A stretch of DNA of 64,000 nucleotides from Novosphingobium sp. SG919 (GTDB lineage Bacteria > Pseudomonadota > Alphaproteobacteria > Sphingomonadales > Sphingomonadaceae). The stretch spans positions 62,001 to 126,000 of the forward strand of contig NZ_JABCNG010000006.1 of NCBI RefSeq assembly GCF_012932495.1. The letters run 5' to 3'. Under the pieces are notes generated by a model. That model did not search any database. It was not told the DNA's origin and saw nothing but the letters and a program-made list of their open reading frames with translations. Below are positions 8,089 to 16,384 of this stretch, piece by piece (the first letter of the stretch is position 1; each line of letters begins with the position of its first letter). Made by a program: the position numbers and the translations under genes.

Positions 8089-9737
8089 GGCCTTCCTCCC
8101 TTGGCGGCGACGCTGCCTTTGGTTACGGCACCCTGCGGCGCGGAATTGCGCTGCGCGGCATAGGCAGCGGGCCACACCCCCTGCTTGCCCGGCGCAATGA
8201 TGCCATTGGGATCGAGCGCGGATTTCACCTTCTCGTCGAACCGGCGCAGCGCGTGGTTGTTGAAATCGAACGTGTCCATCACCGGGTCCATCCAGCCCAG
8301 GTGCGTGCGGTATTCGCCGTAGCCGGCCTTGGCCGTTTCGCTGATCAGCGCATTGAACAGCGCCTTCATGTTCTCGACCATCGGCGCATCGTCGCGATCA
8401 TACATCAACATGTTGATGTTGTTGGCAAAGCGCCCGCCGATGGTGAAGCTGGCATAGAAATCCACGTCATGATCGGCGATGATCTTGCGGCTGCGCTTCA
8501 ACTGGCCCAGCACATGCTCGCTGCTGGCCGGCACCACGGGGGAAAAGCCCATGTGCGCGCCGCGCCCGCCGATCCAGTCCGACATCTGCAGCGGCACGGC
8601 CGAGGGCACGCCCATGGTGATCTCGTACTGGCCGATAGCGTCGCCCTGGCGCCACCAGTTCTCCTGCGGCGGGGCAGCCAAGTGCCGCTTCATTGCCGCC
8701 TTCACGATCTCGGCCTTGGCCTTGATCACGCTTTCCTCGCCATAGAGGCGCAGCGCCACCTGCCAATAGCCCAGCTTGTATTGCTTGAGCAGCTCTGCCA
8801 CGCGCCACTCGGGAATGGCGCCCGGCTTGTCCCAGAAATCGTGACGCTGCCCTTTGAGCACCATCTTGCCCAGCCAGCTGGGGATGAACACGTTCTGTTC
8901 GATCAGCCCGGAAATCTTCATCGGGGCAATGGTATCGACCACCCAGCCGATATCGCCCTCTTCGGGAATGTCGAAGATCAGTTCGAGCGAGGCTTCGGGC
9001 GCGGGCTGCAGCCACAGCCCTGCCTTGGTCACCACGCCCAGGTTCGATTGGGTGAACGCCAGATCGAACGTGGGGCCATAGCTGAACGGGAAATGGTGCC
9101 AGGCCGGGTTGTTGTTCATCGCGCCCATGCCGGTGCGCAGCAGATCGCCATCGGGCAGCACCACTTCCAACCCGCACAAGTTGCGCGCGTGCAGGCCATA
9201 GGGTGTATAGCCGATCCCGTGATCGAGCGCGTTGCCGATCACCGAGCCCCAGCCATTGCCCGGCACGCTCATCCACAAGGGATGGTTGCCGCGCAGGATC
9301 GCATCGTGGAGGTCAAAGAACCCGACCCCCGGTTCCACCACGCAGGTGGCCAGCTTGGGATCAATGTCGATGATCTTGTTCATCCGCCCCAGGTCGAGCA
9401 CGATCGACCCGGCCATGCGCGGCGCGGCCGTGCCATAGCCCAGGTTCTTGCCCCGCGCGACGGGCCAGAGCGGCGTCTTGTGCTCGTTGGCCAGGCGCAC
9501 AATCGCGCGCACTTCCTCCACATTGGCAGGTGCCACGGCGGCAGAGGCCGCCCATTGCTCGGCGTCTCCCGGGGCATAGATATCGGAATAGGCGTCACGG
9601 TCGCTTTCGCTGGCCATGACCCAGTCCTTGCCCACCACGCCGGCATAGGCCTTGAGCGCGGTGGCAAAGCCCTGGGGGCTGACGCGGGGCGGCAGGTGCA
9701 GTTTCACCGGCAGATTTCTCCCATCACGGTCCCTCAT
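8085..9737 (-). CDS. VAO/4-cresol dehydrogenase-type FAD-linked phenol oxidase
   Basis: This 550-residue protein has an N-terminal PP-loop FAD-binding domain (PVARGKNLGYG at about 85-95, LDLGRMN at about 107, then GIGYTPYGLHARNLCG at about 170-186) and a C-terminal cap domain. GEYRTHLGWMD (Tyr476-Arg477) matches the phenolate-binding Tyr-Arg pair of vanillyl-alcohol oxidase, so a 4-substituted phenol is the probable substrate. The partner cytochrome gene points to a dehydrogenase/hydroxylase (4-cresol, 4-alkylphenol or eugenol type) and not an oxidase. ATG 9737 is used; the frame opens at a TTG (9773) that lies within the operator-like palindrome. The residue carrying covalent FAD could not be assigned by eye. 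Confidence 0.9.
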   Translation of the reverse strand: MRDRDGRNLPVKLHLPPRVSPQGFATALKAYAGVVGKDWVMASESDRDAYSDIYAPGDAEQWAASAAVAPANVEEVRAIVRLANEHKTPLWPVARGKNLGYGTAAPRMAGSIVLDLGRMNKIIDIDPKLATCVVEPGVGFFDLHDAILRGNHPLWMSVPGNGWGSVIGNALDHGIGYTPYGLHARNLCGLEVVLPDGDLLRTGMGAMNNNPAWHHFPFSYGPTFDLAFTQSNLGVVTKAGLWLQPAPEASLELIFDIPEEGDIGWVVDTIAPMKISGLIEQNVFIPSWLGKMVLKGQRHDFWDKPGAIPEWRVAELLKQYKLGYWQVALRLYGEESVIKAKAEIVKAAMKRHLAAPPQENWWRQGDAIGQYEITMGVPSAVPLQMSDWIGGRGAHMGFSPVVPASSEHVLGQLKRSRKIIADHDVDFYASFTIGGRFANNINMLMYDRDDAPMVENMKALFNALISETAKAGYGEYRTHLGWMDPVMDTFDFNNHALRRFDEKVKSALDPNGIIAPGKQGVWPAAYAAQRNSAPQGAVTKGSVAAKGGRP

Positions 9738-9767
9738 GCGGGGACTCGTTTTCTGACTGGCATTTTC

Positions 9768-9810
9768 TAACAATTGTTATCGTTGTGCCGCGTGATCGGC
9801 TGCGCGTCAA
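9768..9810 (-). promoter_or_regulatory. Promoter with CTAACAATTGTTA operator before flavoprotein operon
   Basis: TAACAATTGTTA (9768-9779) is a perfect 12-bp palindrome 31 nt before the flavoprotein start. On the minus strand TTGACG (9810-9805), a 17-nt spacer and CACAAC precede it, the same layout as at 26838 and close to that at 14478. An operator just downstream of the -10 region suggests repression. The regulator is unknown. Confidence 0.6.
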
Positions 9811-9900
9811 GGCCGCACCTGCATTTCCTGTCGCGCCGCGCGCGCCGCTGCGCTATCACCCCGGCGGGGACCAGGACTTTCAAGCAAGCAAGACCCTGGC

Positions 9901-10506
9901 ATGACGAAACACCGATGGGCGCAAGCCGCCTTTTCCCTGGCGATCCTGGCCGGGACCGCCGCCTGCGACAAACTGACTCCGGGCGCCGATGGTGCCGTTG
10001 CCGCCACCGGCGCGGCCGGATCGCTCGATGCCGATCCCAGCGACGGCGCCACGCCCGATGTCTTTACCACAGGCACGCCCGATGATCCGGTGACCTTCCT
10101 CAAGGCGATGTTCGCCGACGATGGCATTGCCGGATCGGTTTCCACCGTGGGCGACCTGCGCCATCGCTATTTCTCCGAAGAGCTTTCGGGCATGCTGTCC
10201 GACACGCTGCGCGGCGGCGATACCGTGGCTCTCACCGCCAACCCGCTGTGCCTGTGCAACAACCCCAGCAAGCTGCGCCAGGCGATCATCCTGCAACACG
10301 CCGATGCCCGCCACGCCGTCGCCCGCGTGACCGTGACCCGTTATGGCGTGAGCGACGGCCCCACCGCGCATCTGGTCATCACCATGACCAAGGACGTGGA
10401 AGGCTGGAAGGTAACCGACGTGCTGTATCCCGATGAAAAGGAAAGCCTGCGCAGCATCCTGGCCAAGGCCAACGCGCCGCAACTCGATGAAAACGCGGCG
10501 GTGTGA
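9901..10506 (+). CDS. Predicted exported protein/lipoprotein, DUF3828-like
   Basis: The protein has 201 residues. It begins with a signal peptide ending AGTAAC, a weak lipobox (Cys22), followed by a low-complexity Gly/Ala/Asp linker. The globular part from about residue 60 (VTFLKAMFADDG, then DVEGWKVTDVLYPDEKESLRSIL) resembles small exported DUF3828-type domains. It points away from the flavoprotein operon and shares the intergenic space with it, so it could be divergently transcribed from the same region. The function is unknown. The CLCNN stretch at about 117 has two cysteines that may form a disulfide. Confidence 0.7.
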   Translation: MTKHRWAQAAFSLAILAGTAACDKLTPGADGAVAATGAAGSLDADPSDGATPDVFTTGTPDDPVTFLKAMFADDGIAGSVSTVGDLRHRYFSEELSGMLSDTLRGGDTVALTANPLCLCNNPSKLRQAIILQHADARHAVARVTVTRYGVSDGPTAHLVITMTKDVEGWKVTDVLYPDEKESLRSILAKANAPQLDENAAV

Positions 10507-10521
10507 GAGGCCGGGCCTGGG

Positions 10522-10598
10522 GCTTCGACAAGCTCAGCCCGAACGGGGTTTTGGGGACAATCTTGCCCCCTTCCGTTCGCCCTGAGCTTGTCGAAGGG
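10522..10598. repeat. Inverted pair of CTTCGACAAGCTCAG repeats
   Basis: One copy on each strand (about 10522-10546 and 10573-10598) of the element CTTCGACARGCTCAGssCGAACGG forms a large potential hairpin between convergent genes. The same family appears at 13435-13553 and 38098-38170. Such pairs are widespread intergenic (REP-like) repeats in sphingomonads. Confidence 0.75.
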
Positions 10599-10617
10599 CT
10601 CCGGCGCTGCCCGCTGC

Positions 10618-11115
10618 TCAGGTCAGCGCGTAATACTTCACATGGTTGCCGTCTGGCCGCCGCTCGCCCACGCCGATGAACACGTGGCGCGTCAGCCAGT
10701 CGTGCGGCCCCTTGCTCGTCTCGAACGTGGGCTGGGCGCGCAAGTAGTATTCGGCATGGGGCACCGGGGCGCCGCCGGCAAAGGCCCAGGCCCGCAGGCG
10801 ATCCATCGTGCCGGGTTCGCGCCCCCACAGGAAGCCCTTGTTCTGCATGTAGATCAACGTGCCATCGTCCACTTCCAAGACGTAGCGCGCATCGAACGCG
10901 GCGGTGTCATCCGGGCGAAAGAACGCATAGTCGCCGCCCGAATTGGGCACCGCGCGGCCCTTCAGGCGCGGCCCCTCAAACACGCCTTCGTCCACATAGA
11001 CCGCGCTGCGCATGCCGCCGCTGGGCAGATCGGGGACCATCTGCACGCGCGTGAATTTGAGCGTGCAGGCAAAGGCGAACTCCAGGCGGGGATTGTCGAG
11101 CGTGGAAAAGTCCAT
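10618..11115 (-). CDS. DUF3237 domain protein
   Basis: The 165-residue cytoplasmic protein fits DUF3237 across its length (LEFAFACTLKFTRVQ near the N-terminus, GGDYAFFRPDDTAAFDARYVLEVDDG in the middle, YYLRAQPTFETS near the C-terminus), a small beta-barrel family without a settled general activity. The start ATG 11115 lies 14 nt after the stop of the PQQ dehydrogenase, so the two are co-transcribed. Members are often found in aromatic catabolic clusters, so an enzymatic step on a phenolic intermediate is plausible but unproven. No signal peptide is present, so it would act in the cytoplasm. Confidence 0.82.
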   Translation of the reverse strand: MDFSTLDNPRLEFAFACTLKFTRVQMVPDLPSGGMRSAVYVDEGVFEGPRLKGRAVPNSGGDYAFFRPDDTAAFDARYVLEVDDGTLIYMQNKGFLWGREPGTMDRLRAWAFAGGAPVPHAEYYLRAQPTFETSKGPHDWLTRHVFIGVGERRPDGNHVKYYALT

Positions 11116-11129
11116 GAAACAAGGCCCAA

Positions 11130-13307
11130 TCAATAGTTGGATAGGATGGTCAGGCTCGGCCCGTCGATCGGCTTGCCGGCCTTCTGCTTGGCCAGTTCGT
11201 CGGCGCGGGTCTTGCCTTGCAGGTCGATCAGATAGGCGTGGATCGCATCGGCATCGCCAGGCTTGAGCACATCGTCCCAGCGCGGCATGCCAGCCGGCAG
11301 CAGCGCCCCTTCCAGCACGATCTGCTTGAACGCCTCGTGCGTGGCGGGCTGCATCCGGCGCAAGTCCGGCGCCATGGAGCGGTGGATATTCGCGTGGCAG
11401 ATCGCGCAATTGGCAAAGAACAGTCCCTGCCCGCGCGCGATCGTCTCGGCGGTGACCCCGGCCGCTTGCGCCGGTGGCGGCGGCGCCACTTCCAGCGGCG
11501 GCAAGACCGGCGGCAACGGCACTTTGCGGCCATCGAGGCGGAAGACCAGCAGGCGGTTCTGGTTGCCGCGTGCGTAAGCCGCCGAATAGCGCGGGGTAAA
11601 CGCCCAGCCACCCCCGCCCCAGCCAGCCTGGACCGCGATAAATTGCACGCCCTTGACCGTATAGGTGATCGGCGCGGCCATGATCGGGCTGCCCGTCTCG
11701 ATGGATTTCAGCACCGCACCATTGCGCGCATCGCGCACCACCAGCTTGCCCGAAAGCGTACCCTGCACGATCAGCCCCGATGCCGTAGCCAGCACACCGC
11801 CCCGGTCCTGCCAGCCTTCGCTGTCCACCGCCCACACCGTCTTGCCGGTCAGCGGATCGATCGCGCGCAACTGGCTCTTGCCCGGATTGGCCTTGGCTTG
11901 CGCAAAGGCGGGCAAGGCTTTCACCGCCTGCGCCATGGGCGGCGGCAAGGTTTCCACCGCTGCTGCCACATCGGGGGTAAAGATCAGCGCGGCATCGTTG
12001 TTGAGCGCGCGGGCGCGATAGGGCTTGGCCCCCGGCGTCATGAAGATGAGGTTGCCGATATCGGCCACCGATCCGTAATAGAGGCCCGTCTGCGGGCTAT
12101 AGGCCGCCGGAAACCAGTTGCGCGCGCCCACCGTGGAGGGAAACACGATCTTGGGCCCGTCGGTATAGTCCGAGGCTTCCGGGTTCAGGATCGGGCGCAT
12201 CGTGCCCGGCTCGAACCCCTTGGCCCAATTGACCCGCGCAATGGCATTGGCGCGCAGCACCTGCCCGGTCTTGCGGTCGATCACATAGAGAAAGCCGTTC
12301 TTGGGCGCGTGCAGGATTACGCCCCGGTCCTGCCCGTCCACCGCCATATGCGTGAGGATCATTGGCTGGGTGGAGGTGAAATCCCAATTGTCGCTGGGCG
12401 TTTCCTGGTAATTCCACACCATCCGCCCGGTCTTGGGATCGAGCGCGACCAGCGAGCCGAGATAGAGATTGTCGCCGCCCGAGGGCGACCGCTTGGACCG
12501 GGCATAAGGCCCGCCATTTCCGGTGCCGACCAGGACGTAACCGGTTTCAGGATCGAAATTGATCGCATCCCACGGCGCGCCGCCGCCGCCCACGTCCCAG
12601 CGGCTCTTGGGGTCCCAGGTCTTGAGCGCCGCTTCCAGCTCGGGCGTTTCCTGCGGCCCTAGCGCGGGATCATGCGGCACCACGTGCCAGCGCCAGCGGA
12701 TCGCGCCTGTCTTCACGTCGAGCGCGGTGACATAGCCGCGCACGTCATACTCCGCGCCGCCCATGCCGATCACCACCACGTCTCCCGCCACTTCGGGCGC
12801 GCCGGTGGAATTGTCGCCGCGCTTGCGGTCTTCGATGAAATCGGTCTTCCACACCACGGCGCCGGTCTTGGCGTCGAGCGCGTACATCCACCCGTCCAGG
12901 GCCGCGATGAACACGCGGCCGTTTGAAACGGCAAGCCCGCGGTTGACCATGTCGCAGCACGCGGTGCGATTGCGCTGCATGTCCACCTCCGGCTCGAACC
13001 GCCAGAGTTCGCGGCCCGACGCGGCATCATAGGCATAAGCGCGCCCGGCATTGCCGGCGACATAGAGCACGCCATCGACCATCACCGGGCTGGCCTCCTG
13101 CCCGCGCGCGGTGCCCAGGTCCGCTTCCCACGCCAGGCCGAGGCGCGCCACGTTGGCCGGATTGATGCCGGTGAGCGTGGACCAATGCGTCTTGCCCGCG
13201 TCTCCCCCCGGTGCCGGCCACTGGCTGCCGGCCCCCTGGGTGAGCGGCGCGGCGGCGGCCAGCGCCAGGCTGGCGGTGGCGAGAATGGCCAGGTTGCGAA
13301 CGGGGAT
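11130..13307 (-). CDS. PQQ-dependent quinohemoprotein dehydrogenase (second copy), start uncertain
   Basis: This is a quinohemoprotein alcohol dehydrogenase of about 725 residues: a signal peptide (RNLAILATASLALAAAAP), PQQ propeller repeats, adjacent cysteines in TACCDMVNRG, the GGGGAPWDAINFDP strand, and a C-terminal heme c motif CAICHANIH. It shares family and layout with the enzyme at 3213-5390 but lacks a lipobox, so it is probably soluble in the periplasm. The frame stays open to 13598, but that extension translates repeat DNA. No in-frame ATG lies close to the signal peptide. The nearest ATG (13312) is in another frame, so either a rare start codon near 13292-13307 or a frameshift must be assumed. 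Substrate unknown. Confidence 0.85.
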   Translation of the reverse strand: MPVRNLAILATASLALAAAAPLTQGAGSQWPAPGGDAGKTHWSTLTGINPANVARLGLAWEADLGTARGQEASPVMVDGVLYVAGNAGRAYAYDAASGRELWRFEPEVDMQRNRTACCDMVNRGLAVSNGRVFIAALDGWMYALDAKTGAVVWKTDFIEDRKRGDNSTGAPEVAGDVVVIGMGGAEYDVRGYVTALDVKTGAIRWRWHVVPHDPALGPQETPELEAALKTWDPKSRWDVGGGGAPWDAINFDPETGYVLVGTGNGGPYARSKRSPSGGDNLYLGSLVALDPKTGRMVWNYQETPSDNWDFTSTQPMILTHMAVDGQDRGVILHAPKNGFLYVIDRKTGQVLRANAIARVNWAKGFEPGTMRPILNPEASDYTDGPKIVFPSTVGARNWFPAAYSPQTGLYYGSVADIGNLIFMTPGAKPYRARALNNDAALIFTPDVAAAVETLPPPMAQAVKALPAFAQAKANPGKSQLRAIDPLTGKTVWAVDSEGWQDRGGVLATASGLIVQGTLSGKLVVRDARNGAVLKSIETGSPIMAAPITYTVKGVQFIAVQAGWGGGGWAFTPRYSAAYARGNQNRLLVFRLDGRKVPLPPVLPPLEVAPPPPAQAAGVTAETIARGQGLFFANCAICHANIHRSMAPDLRRMQPATHEAFKQIVLEGALLPAGMPRWDDVLKPGDADAIHAYLIDLQGKTRADELAKQKAGKPIDGPSLTILSNY

Positions 13308-13318
13308 GGCATTCTTCT

Positions 13319-13553
13319 CCCCCTCCTCTTCAGAGGAGGGGGTCGGGGGGTGGTGGATGCCTTGCGCCAGGTGCCTACCACCCCCGGCGCCTCCTCTGAA
13401 GAGGAGGGGAGAACATGGCGAATCTTGCCCCTCCCCGTTCAGGCTGAGCTTGTCGAAGCCTTCATCGGTCGAGCGCCGCGCAGGGCCCTTCGACAGGCTC
13501 AGGGCGAACAGATTCATGGACCTGAACCCCGTTCGAGCTGAGCCTGTCGAAGC
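13319..13553. repeat. Block of palindromic repeats upstream of PQQ dehydrogenase
   Basis: The block holds a perfect 11-bp-stem hairpin CCCCCTCCTCT/AGAGGAGGGGG (13319-13342), a related one at 13390-13407, and three copies of the CTTCGACARGCTCAG element in alternating orientation (about 13435-13460, 13487-13509, 13528-13553). The first hairpin is repeated base for base at 36956-36979. The block fills the space between the SnoaL-like gene and the PQQ dehydrogenase, and abuts or interrupts the latter's 5' end. Confidence 0.8.
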
Positions 13554-13582
13554 CCCCCGCAGCCACGCACACACCCCCCGCA

Positions 13583-14440
13583 TCACAGCGCATCCCATGG
13601 GCTGGGCATGCGATAGGGCACGGTGATGAAATTCGCCTCGATCTGCTCGATCATGCCGTGGTCGATCTTGAACAGTTCTGAGATGTAGAAGCTGTGCGGG
13701 CGACGCACCGGGCTTTTCACCGTGCGCCCGTCGGTCAGTTGATAGGTGTCGATCCGGCCCGAATGATCGATGAAGCCGAACGCCAGCACAAGGCCGCGTT
13801 CCTCGTCCACCAAGGGAAAGCGGCGCGCGCGCAGTTCGTCGTCATAGCGATAGTTGCCCATGCGGAACTGCTCTTCGCAGCCCAGCGCAGAGACCGGCAC
13901 GATCTTGGCAAATTCGGGATTGCGGGTGGTCTGCACGCCGTTTTCCACGCGCTGGCAATCGGGGTGAAACCGCGTGTGGATCGTGCCGTCGTTGCGCTGA
14001 AGCGTGTCGAAATAGCCGTTGGACAGGCGCACCATCTCGGCCCGCTCCACCGGGCTTTCGGGCGCGCGGTGCAGGATCGGCTTGTCCCAATAGCGCGGGT
14101 TTTCAAACTTGATGCCGCTGTCGGACTGGCGCACGATCAGCAGCTCCGCTTCCGCCACCTCGCCCGCCTCGTTGAGAGCGAGCCGCACGGTCAGCGCCGA
14201 TTCCTCGATCGCCTCGATCAGGGTGCCGAAATAGCCGACCTGGCGCGTGCGCGTATCGGCAAAGCGCAGTTGATAGCTGCCCAGCCCCTGCACCGTGCCC
14301 CACACCCCGTCATCGGTGGCCAGCATCACGTTGTTTTCGGAAAAGAGCGCGTCGGCTGCCCAATTCACGCGGGCACTGTCGCCCTTGTCCAGCGCCGCCA
14401 GAAACGCATCGAGTGCGGCATAAAGGGCCTCGCGGTCCAT
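13583..14440 (-). CDS. Conserved protein with NTF2/DUF8021-like halves
   Basis: The 285-residue cytoplasmic protein looks bipartite. The first half (to about 130) has the SnoaL/NTF2-like run DAFLAALDKGD...DGVWGTVQG. The second half contains YFDTLQRNDG, DCQRVENGVQTTR and RRFPLVDEERGLVLAFGFIDH, a pattern I associate with DUF8021 proteins. No catalytic residue can be named with confidence. ATG 14440 (or 14443) follows GGGAGAG; the open frame extends to 14473. It is divergent from another NTF2-like gene across a shared promoter with an operator-like site, so both probably belong to the same regulon and act on related intermediates. Confidence 0.75.
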   Translation of the reverse strand: MDREALYAALDAFLAALDKGDSARVNWAADALFSENNVMLATDDGVWGTVQGLGSYQLRFADTRTRQVGYFGTLIEAIEESALTVRLALNEAGEVAEAELLIVRQSDSGIKFENPRYWDKPILHRAPESPVERAEMVRLSNGYFDTLQRNDGTIHTRFHPDCQRVENGVQTTRNPEFAKIVPVSALGCEEQFRMGNYRYDDELRARRFPLVDEERGLVLAFGFIDHSGRIDTYQLTDGRTVKSPVRRPHSFYISELFKIDHGMIEQIEANFITVPYRMPSPWDAL

Positions 14441-14477
14441 CATCTCTCCCTTTTCGCGCTCTATTGGCAACAAGCCT

Positions 14478-14518
14478 TTGACGCGGGTTTAGCCATAGCA
14501 TATCCTACCAATTGTTAG
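14478..14518 (+). promoter_or_regulatory. Promoter TTGACG-17-TATCCT with CCAATTGTTAG operator
   Basis: TTGACG (14478-14483), a 17-nt spacer and TATCCT (14501-14506) form a good promoter for the rightward NTF2-like gene. The palindrome CTACCAATTGTTAG (14505-14518, one mismatch per arm) overlaps the end of the -10 box. It also lies 66 nt upstream of the leftward gene's start. The site belongs to the CAATTG class seen at 9768, 18340 and 26838. Confidence 0.65.
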
Positions 14519-14539
14519 AATAAAAGGGGAGAGTTGCGG

Positions 14540-14929
14540 ATGTCTCGAACGCCGGCCGAACAGGCCCTGCTGGCGCGCGTGCTGGCCATGTACCAGGATG
14601 TGCTGATCGCCATGGATAGCGGTGCGGTCGATCGTTACATCGCCCCGGAATACATCCAGCACAGCTCGCTGGCCGAACCCGGCGTGCCCGCGCTCAAGGC
14701 CTTTCTCGATCGCGTGAAAGCCGAATCGCCCGATGCCCGGCAGACAATCCACCGCAGCTTCGTGGATGGCGATCACGTGGTGGTACACACCCATGTGGAA
14801 CGCTGGCCGGGCGACCCCGGCCTTGCCGTGGTCGATATCTTTCGCTGCCAGGGCGACATGATCGTGGAGCACTGGGACGTGATCCAGGACGTGCCGACCG
14901 CGCCGGTCAACCCTCTCCCTCTGTTTTGA
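14540..14929 (+). CDS. SnoaL/NTF2-like protein
   Basis: This small protein of 129 residues has the SnoaL-like (NTF2 fold) pattern: RVLAMYQDVLIAMDSGAVDRYIAPEYIQHS, then DGDHVVVHTHVERW and FRCQGDMIVEHWDVIQDVP at the C-terminus. The family includes cofactor-free isomerases, cyclases and lyases. ATG 14540 follows GGGGAGAG at 7-nt spacing; an upstream in-frame TTG is discounted. It is followed at 14 nt by an SDR gene, so the two form a short operon under the operator-bearing promoter. It could be a lyase or an isomerase on an aromatic side chain. The specific reaction cannot be read from the sequence. Confidence 0.85.
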   Translation: MSRTPAEQALLARVLAMYQDVLIAMDSGAVDRYIAPEYIQHSSLAEPGVPALKAFLDRVKAESPDARQTIHRSFVDGDHVVVHTHVERWPGDPGLAVVDIFRCQGDMIVEHWDVIQDVPTAPVNPLPLF

Positions 14930-14943
14930 AAGGCGCTCGCTTC

Positions 14944-15684
14944 ATGCGCTTTACCGACAAATGCGTGGTCATTCTGGGCGGCAACGCCGGCATCGGCCTG
15001 GCTGCTGCGCGCCAGTTCGCTGCCGAAGGCGCCCGGCTTGCGCTTACGGGCCGCAACGAACAGACCCTGCATGCTGCGGCACAGGAATGTGGCGCGCTCG
15101 CCGTCCGTGCCGACATGGGCAACGTGGCGCAAACGCGCGCGGCGCTGGCCGAGATCGAGCAGGCGCTGGGCGGGATCGATGTCTTGTTCGTCAACGCCGG
15201 CGTCGGCGGCTTTGCCATGGTGCCGGAAGTGACCGAGGACTTCTGGGACCAGATTCACACCGTCAACCTGCGCGGCGCATTCTTTGCCATCCAGCATGCC
15301 CTGCCGCTGCTGCGCGATGGCGGGGCCATCGTGATCACCGGCTCGATCGGTTCGGTGGCGGCCGTGCCCGGCAATGTTGCCTATGCCGCCGCCAAGGCCG
15401 GCCTGCGCGCCATGGCCCGGATCGTGGCCAAGGAACTGCTGCCCCGCCGCATCCGCGTGAACCTGATCAGCCCCGGCCCCACCGACACCGAAATCTTCAA
15501 GCGCGACGCCAGCGCCGAAGAGATCGCCGGCATGCGCGACATGCTGTCATCGGTCGTGCCCATCGGCCGCATGGGCACCGCCGAAGAAGTGGCCAGCGCC
15601 GCCTTGTTCCTGGCCAGCAACGAAGCCAGCTTCATCAACGGCGTCGATCTCTATGTGGACGGCGGGTGCTTGGAATTGGGGTAA
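14944..15684 (+). CDS. Short-chain dehydrogenase/reductase
   Basis: A 246-residue classical SDR. The cofactor motif is GGNAGIG (residues 12-18), a variant of TGxxxGIG. NAG is near 85, the catalytic Ser is in ITGSIGS (near 135), YAAAK gives the Tyr-x3-Lys pair (near 150-154), and the C-terminus YVDGGCLELG is typical. An acidic residue after beta-2 is not obvious (LTGRNE), which suggests NADP(H) preference, but that is weak evidence. ATG 14944 is chosen over the open frame at 14926. It is co-transcribed with the preceding NTF2-like gene. It probably oxidises an alcohol or reduces a ketone on the pathway substrate. Confidence 0.92.
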   Translation: MRFTDKCVVILGGNAGIGLAAARQFAAEGARLALTGRNEQTLHAAAQECGALAVRADMGNVAQTRAALAEIEQALGGIDVLFVNAGVGGFAMVPEVTEDFWDQIHTVNLRGAFFAIQHALPLLRDGGAIVITGSIGSVAAVPGNVAYAAAKAGLRAMARIVAKELLPRRIRVNLISPGPTDTEIFKRDASAEEIAGMRDMLSSVVPIGRMGTAEEVASAALFLASNEASFINGVDLYVDGGCLELG

Positions 15685-15813
15685 TTGGCAGTCGCGGCAG
15701 CGTAGAGACATTTAAGTTTATCATGGAAATGATGACGAACAATCTCGTCTTGTTGCAGCAGCATCTTGGCGATATTCCCGCGCACATGCATTTCGCATAG
15801 GGGGATTAACAGG

Positions 15814-16308
15814 GTGAAATCAGGATTCTTGACGGCCGCAGCGGTTATGCTGTGCGCCACCACGTCGCTTGGCCTGGGCATGCCGGCTGCGCTTGCGCAA
15901 ACCGCTCCGGCGGCCAAGGCGCTGCCGGCCAACACGCTTATTCAGCTCACGCCGGAATCGGAAATCTCTTCCAAGAAGGTCAACCTGGGCGACAAGGTCG
16001 GTTTTGCCGTGGTCAACGACGTGTTGGATGGCGGCAATGTCGTGATCCCGCGCGGCAGCCATGTCGAAGGGACGATCAGCTTCAAAACCGGCAAGGCGAT
16101 TGGCGGCAAATCGGGCAAGTTCGAAGTGACCTTTGAAAAGATCACCGTCGGCGGCAAGACTTACGCGATGAAGGGGACGCATCGCCAGGAGGGCAAGGGC
16201 AACACGGTTGCTGCCGTGTTCGGCAGCATGCTCGTCAGCGGTCGGTCGGCGGTCATGTTGCCCGGCGACTTCGCGAACGCGTTCACCAACGAAGCCATTC
16301 CCTACTGA
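15814..16308 (+). CDS. Exported protein of unknown function
   Basis: A GTG start at 15814, preceded by AGGGGGATTAA, gives 164 residues with a Sec signal peptide (VKSGFLTAAAVMLCATTSLG, cleaved near ALAQ at residue 29). The mature part has TLIQLTPESEISSKKVNLGDKVGFAVVNDV and RGSHVEGTISF-like beta-rich segments. Proteins with this layout are small periplasmic beta-barrel-like domains, and no enzyme motif is visible. It stands alone after the SDR gene and ends at a bidirectional terminator. The role is unknown, and a link to the catabolic genes is not supported. Confidence 0.75.
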   Translation: MKSGFLTAAAVMLCATTSLGLGMPAALAQTAPAAKALPANTLIQLTPESEISSKKVNLGDKVGFAVVNDVLDGGNVVIPRGSHVEGTISFKTGKAIGGKSGKFEVTFEKITVGGKTYAMKGTHRQEGKGNTVAAVFGSMLVSGRSAVMLPGDFANAFTNEAIPY

Positions 16309-16314
16309 TCGGGC

Positions 16315-16344
16315 GCAGAGGGGCCGAACCGTCGGCCCCTCTGC
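16315..16344. terminator. Bidirectional terminator-like hairpin
   Basis: A perfect 12-bp stem GCAGAGGGGCCG/CGGCCCCTCTGC with a 6-nt loop lies between the convergent exported-protein gene and the aldehyde dehydrogenase. There is no strong U-run on either side. Confidence 0.7.
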
Positions 16345-16384
16345 CTACACATGCGGCCGCGGTTCCCGGCCTGCCGAGTGAGCG

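Noticed and set aside
9737..9773. TTG start at 9773 for the flavoprotein
   Set aside because: It lies within the operator palindrome and has no ribosome-binding site; ATG 9737 is compatible with family length.
11116..11835. N-terminal extension of the DUF3237 gene to 405 codons
   Set aside because: The upstream part overlaps the PQQ dehydrogenase in another frame; the DUF3237 domain starts at the ATG at 11115.
13308..13598. 97-residue N-terminal extension of the second PQQ dehydrogenase
   Set aside because: It translates palindromic repeat DNA. The signal peptide begins only after it.
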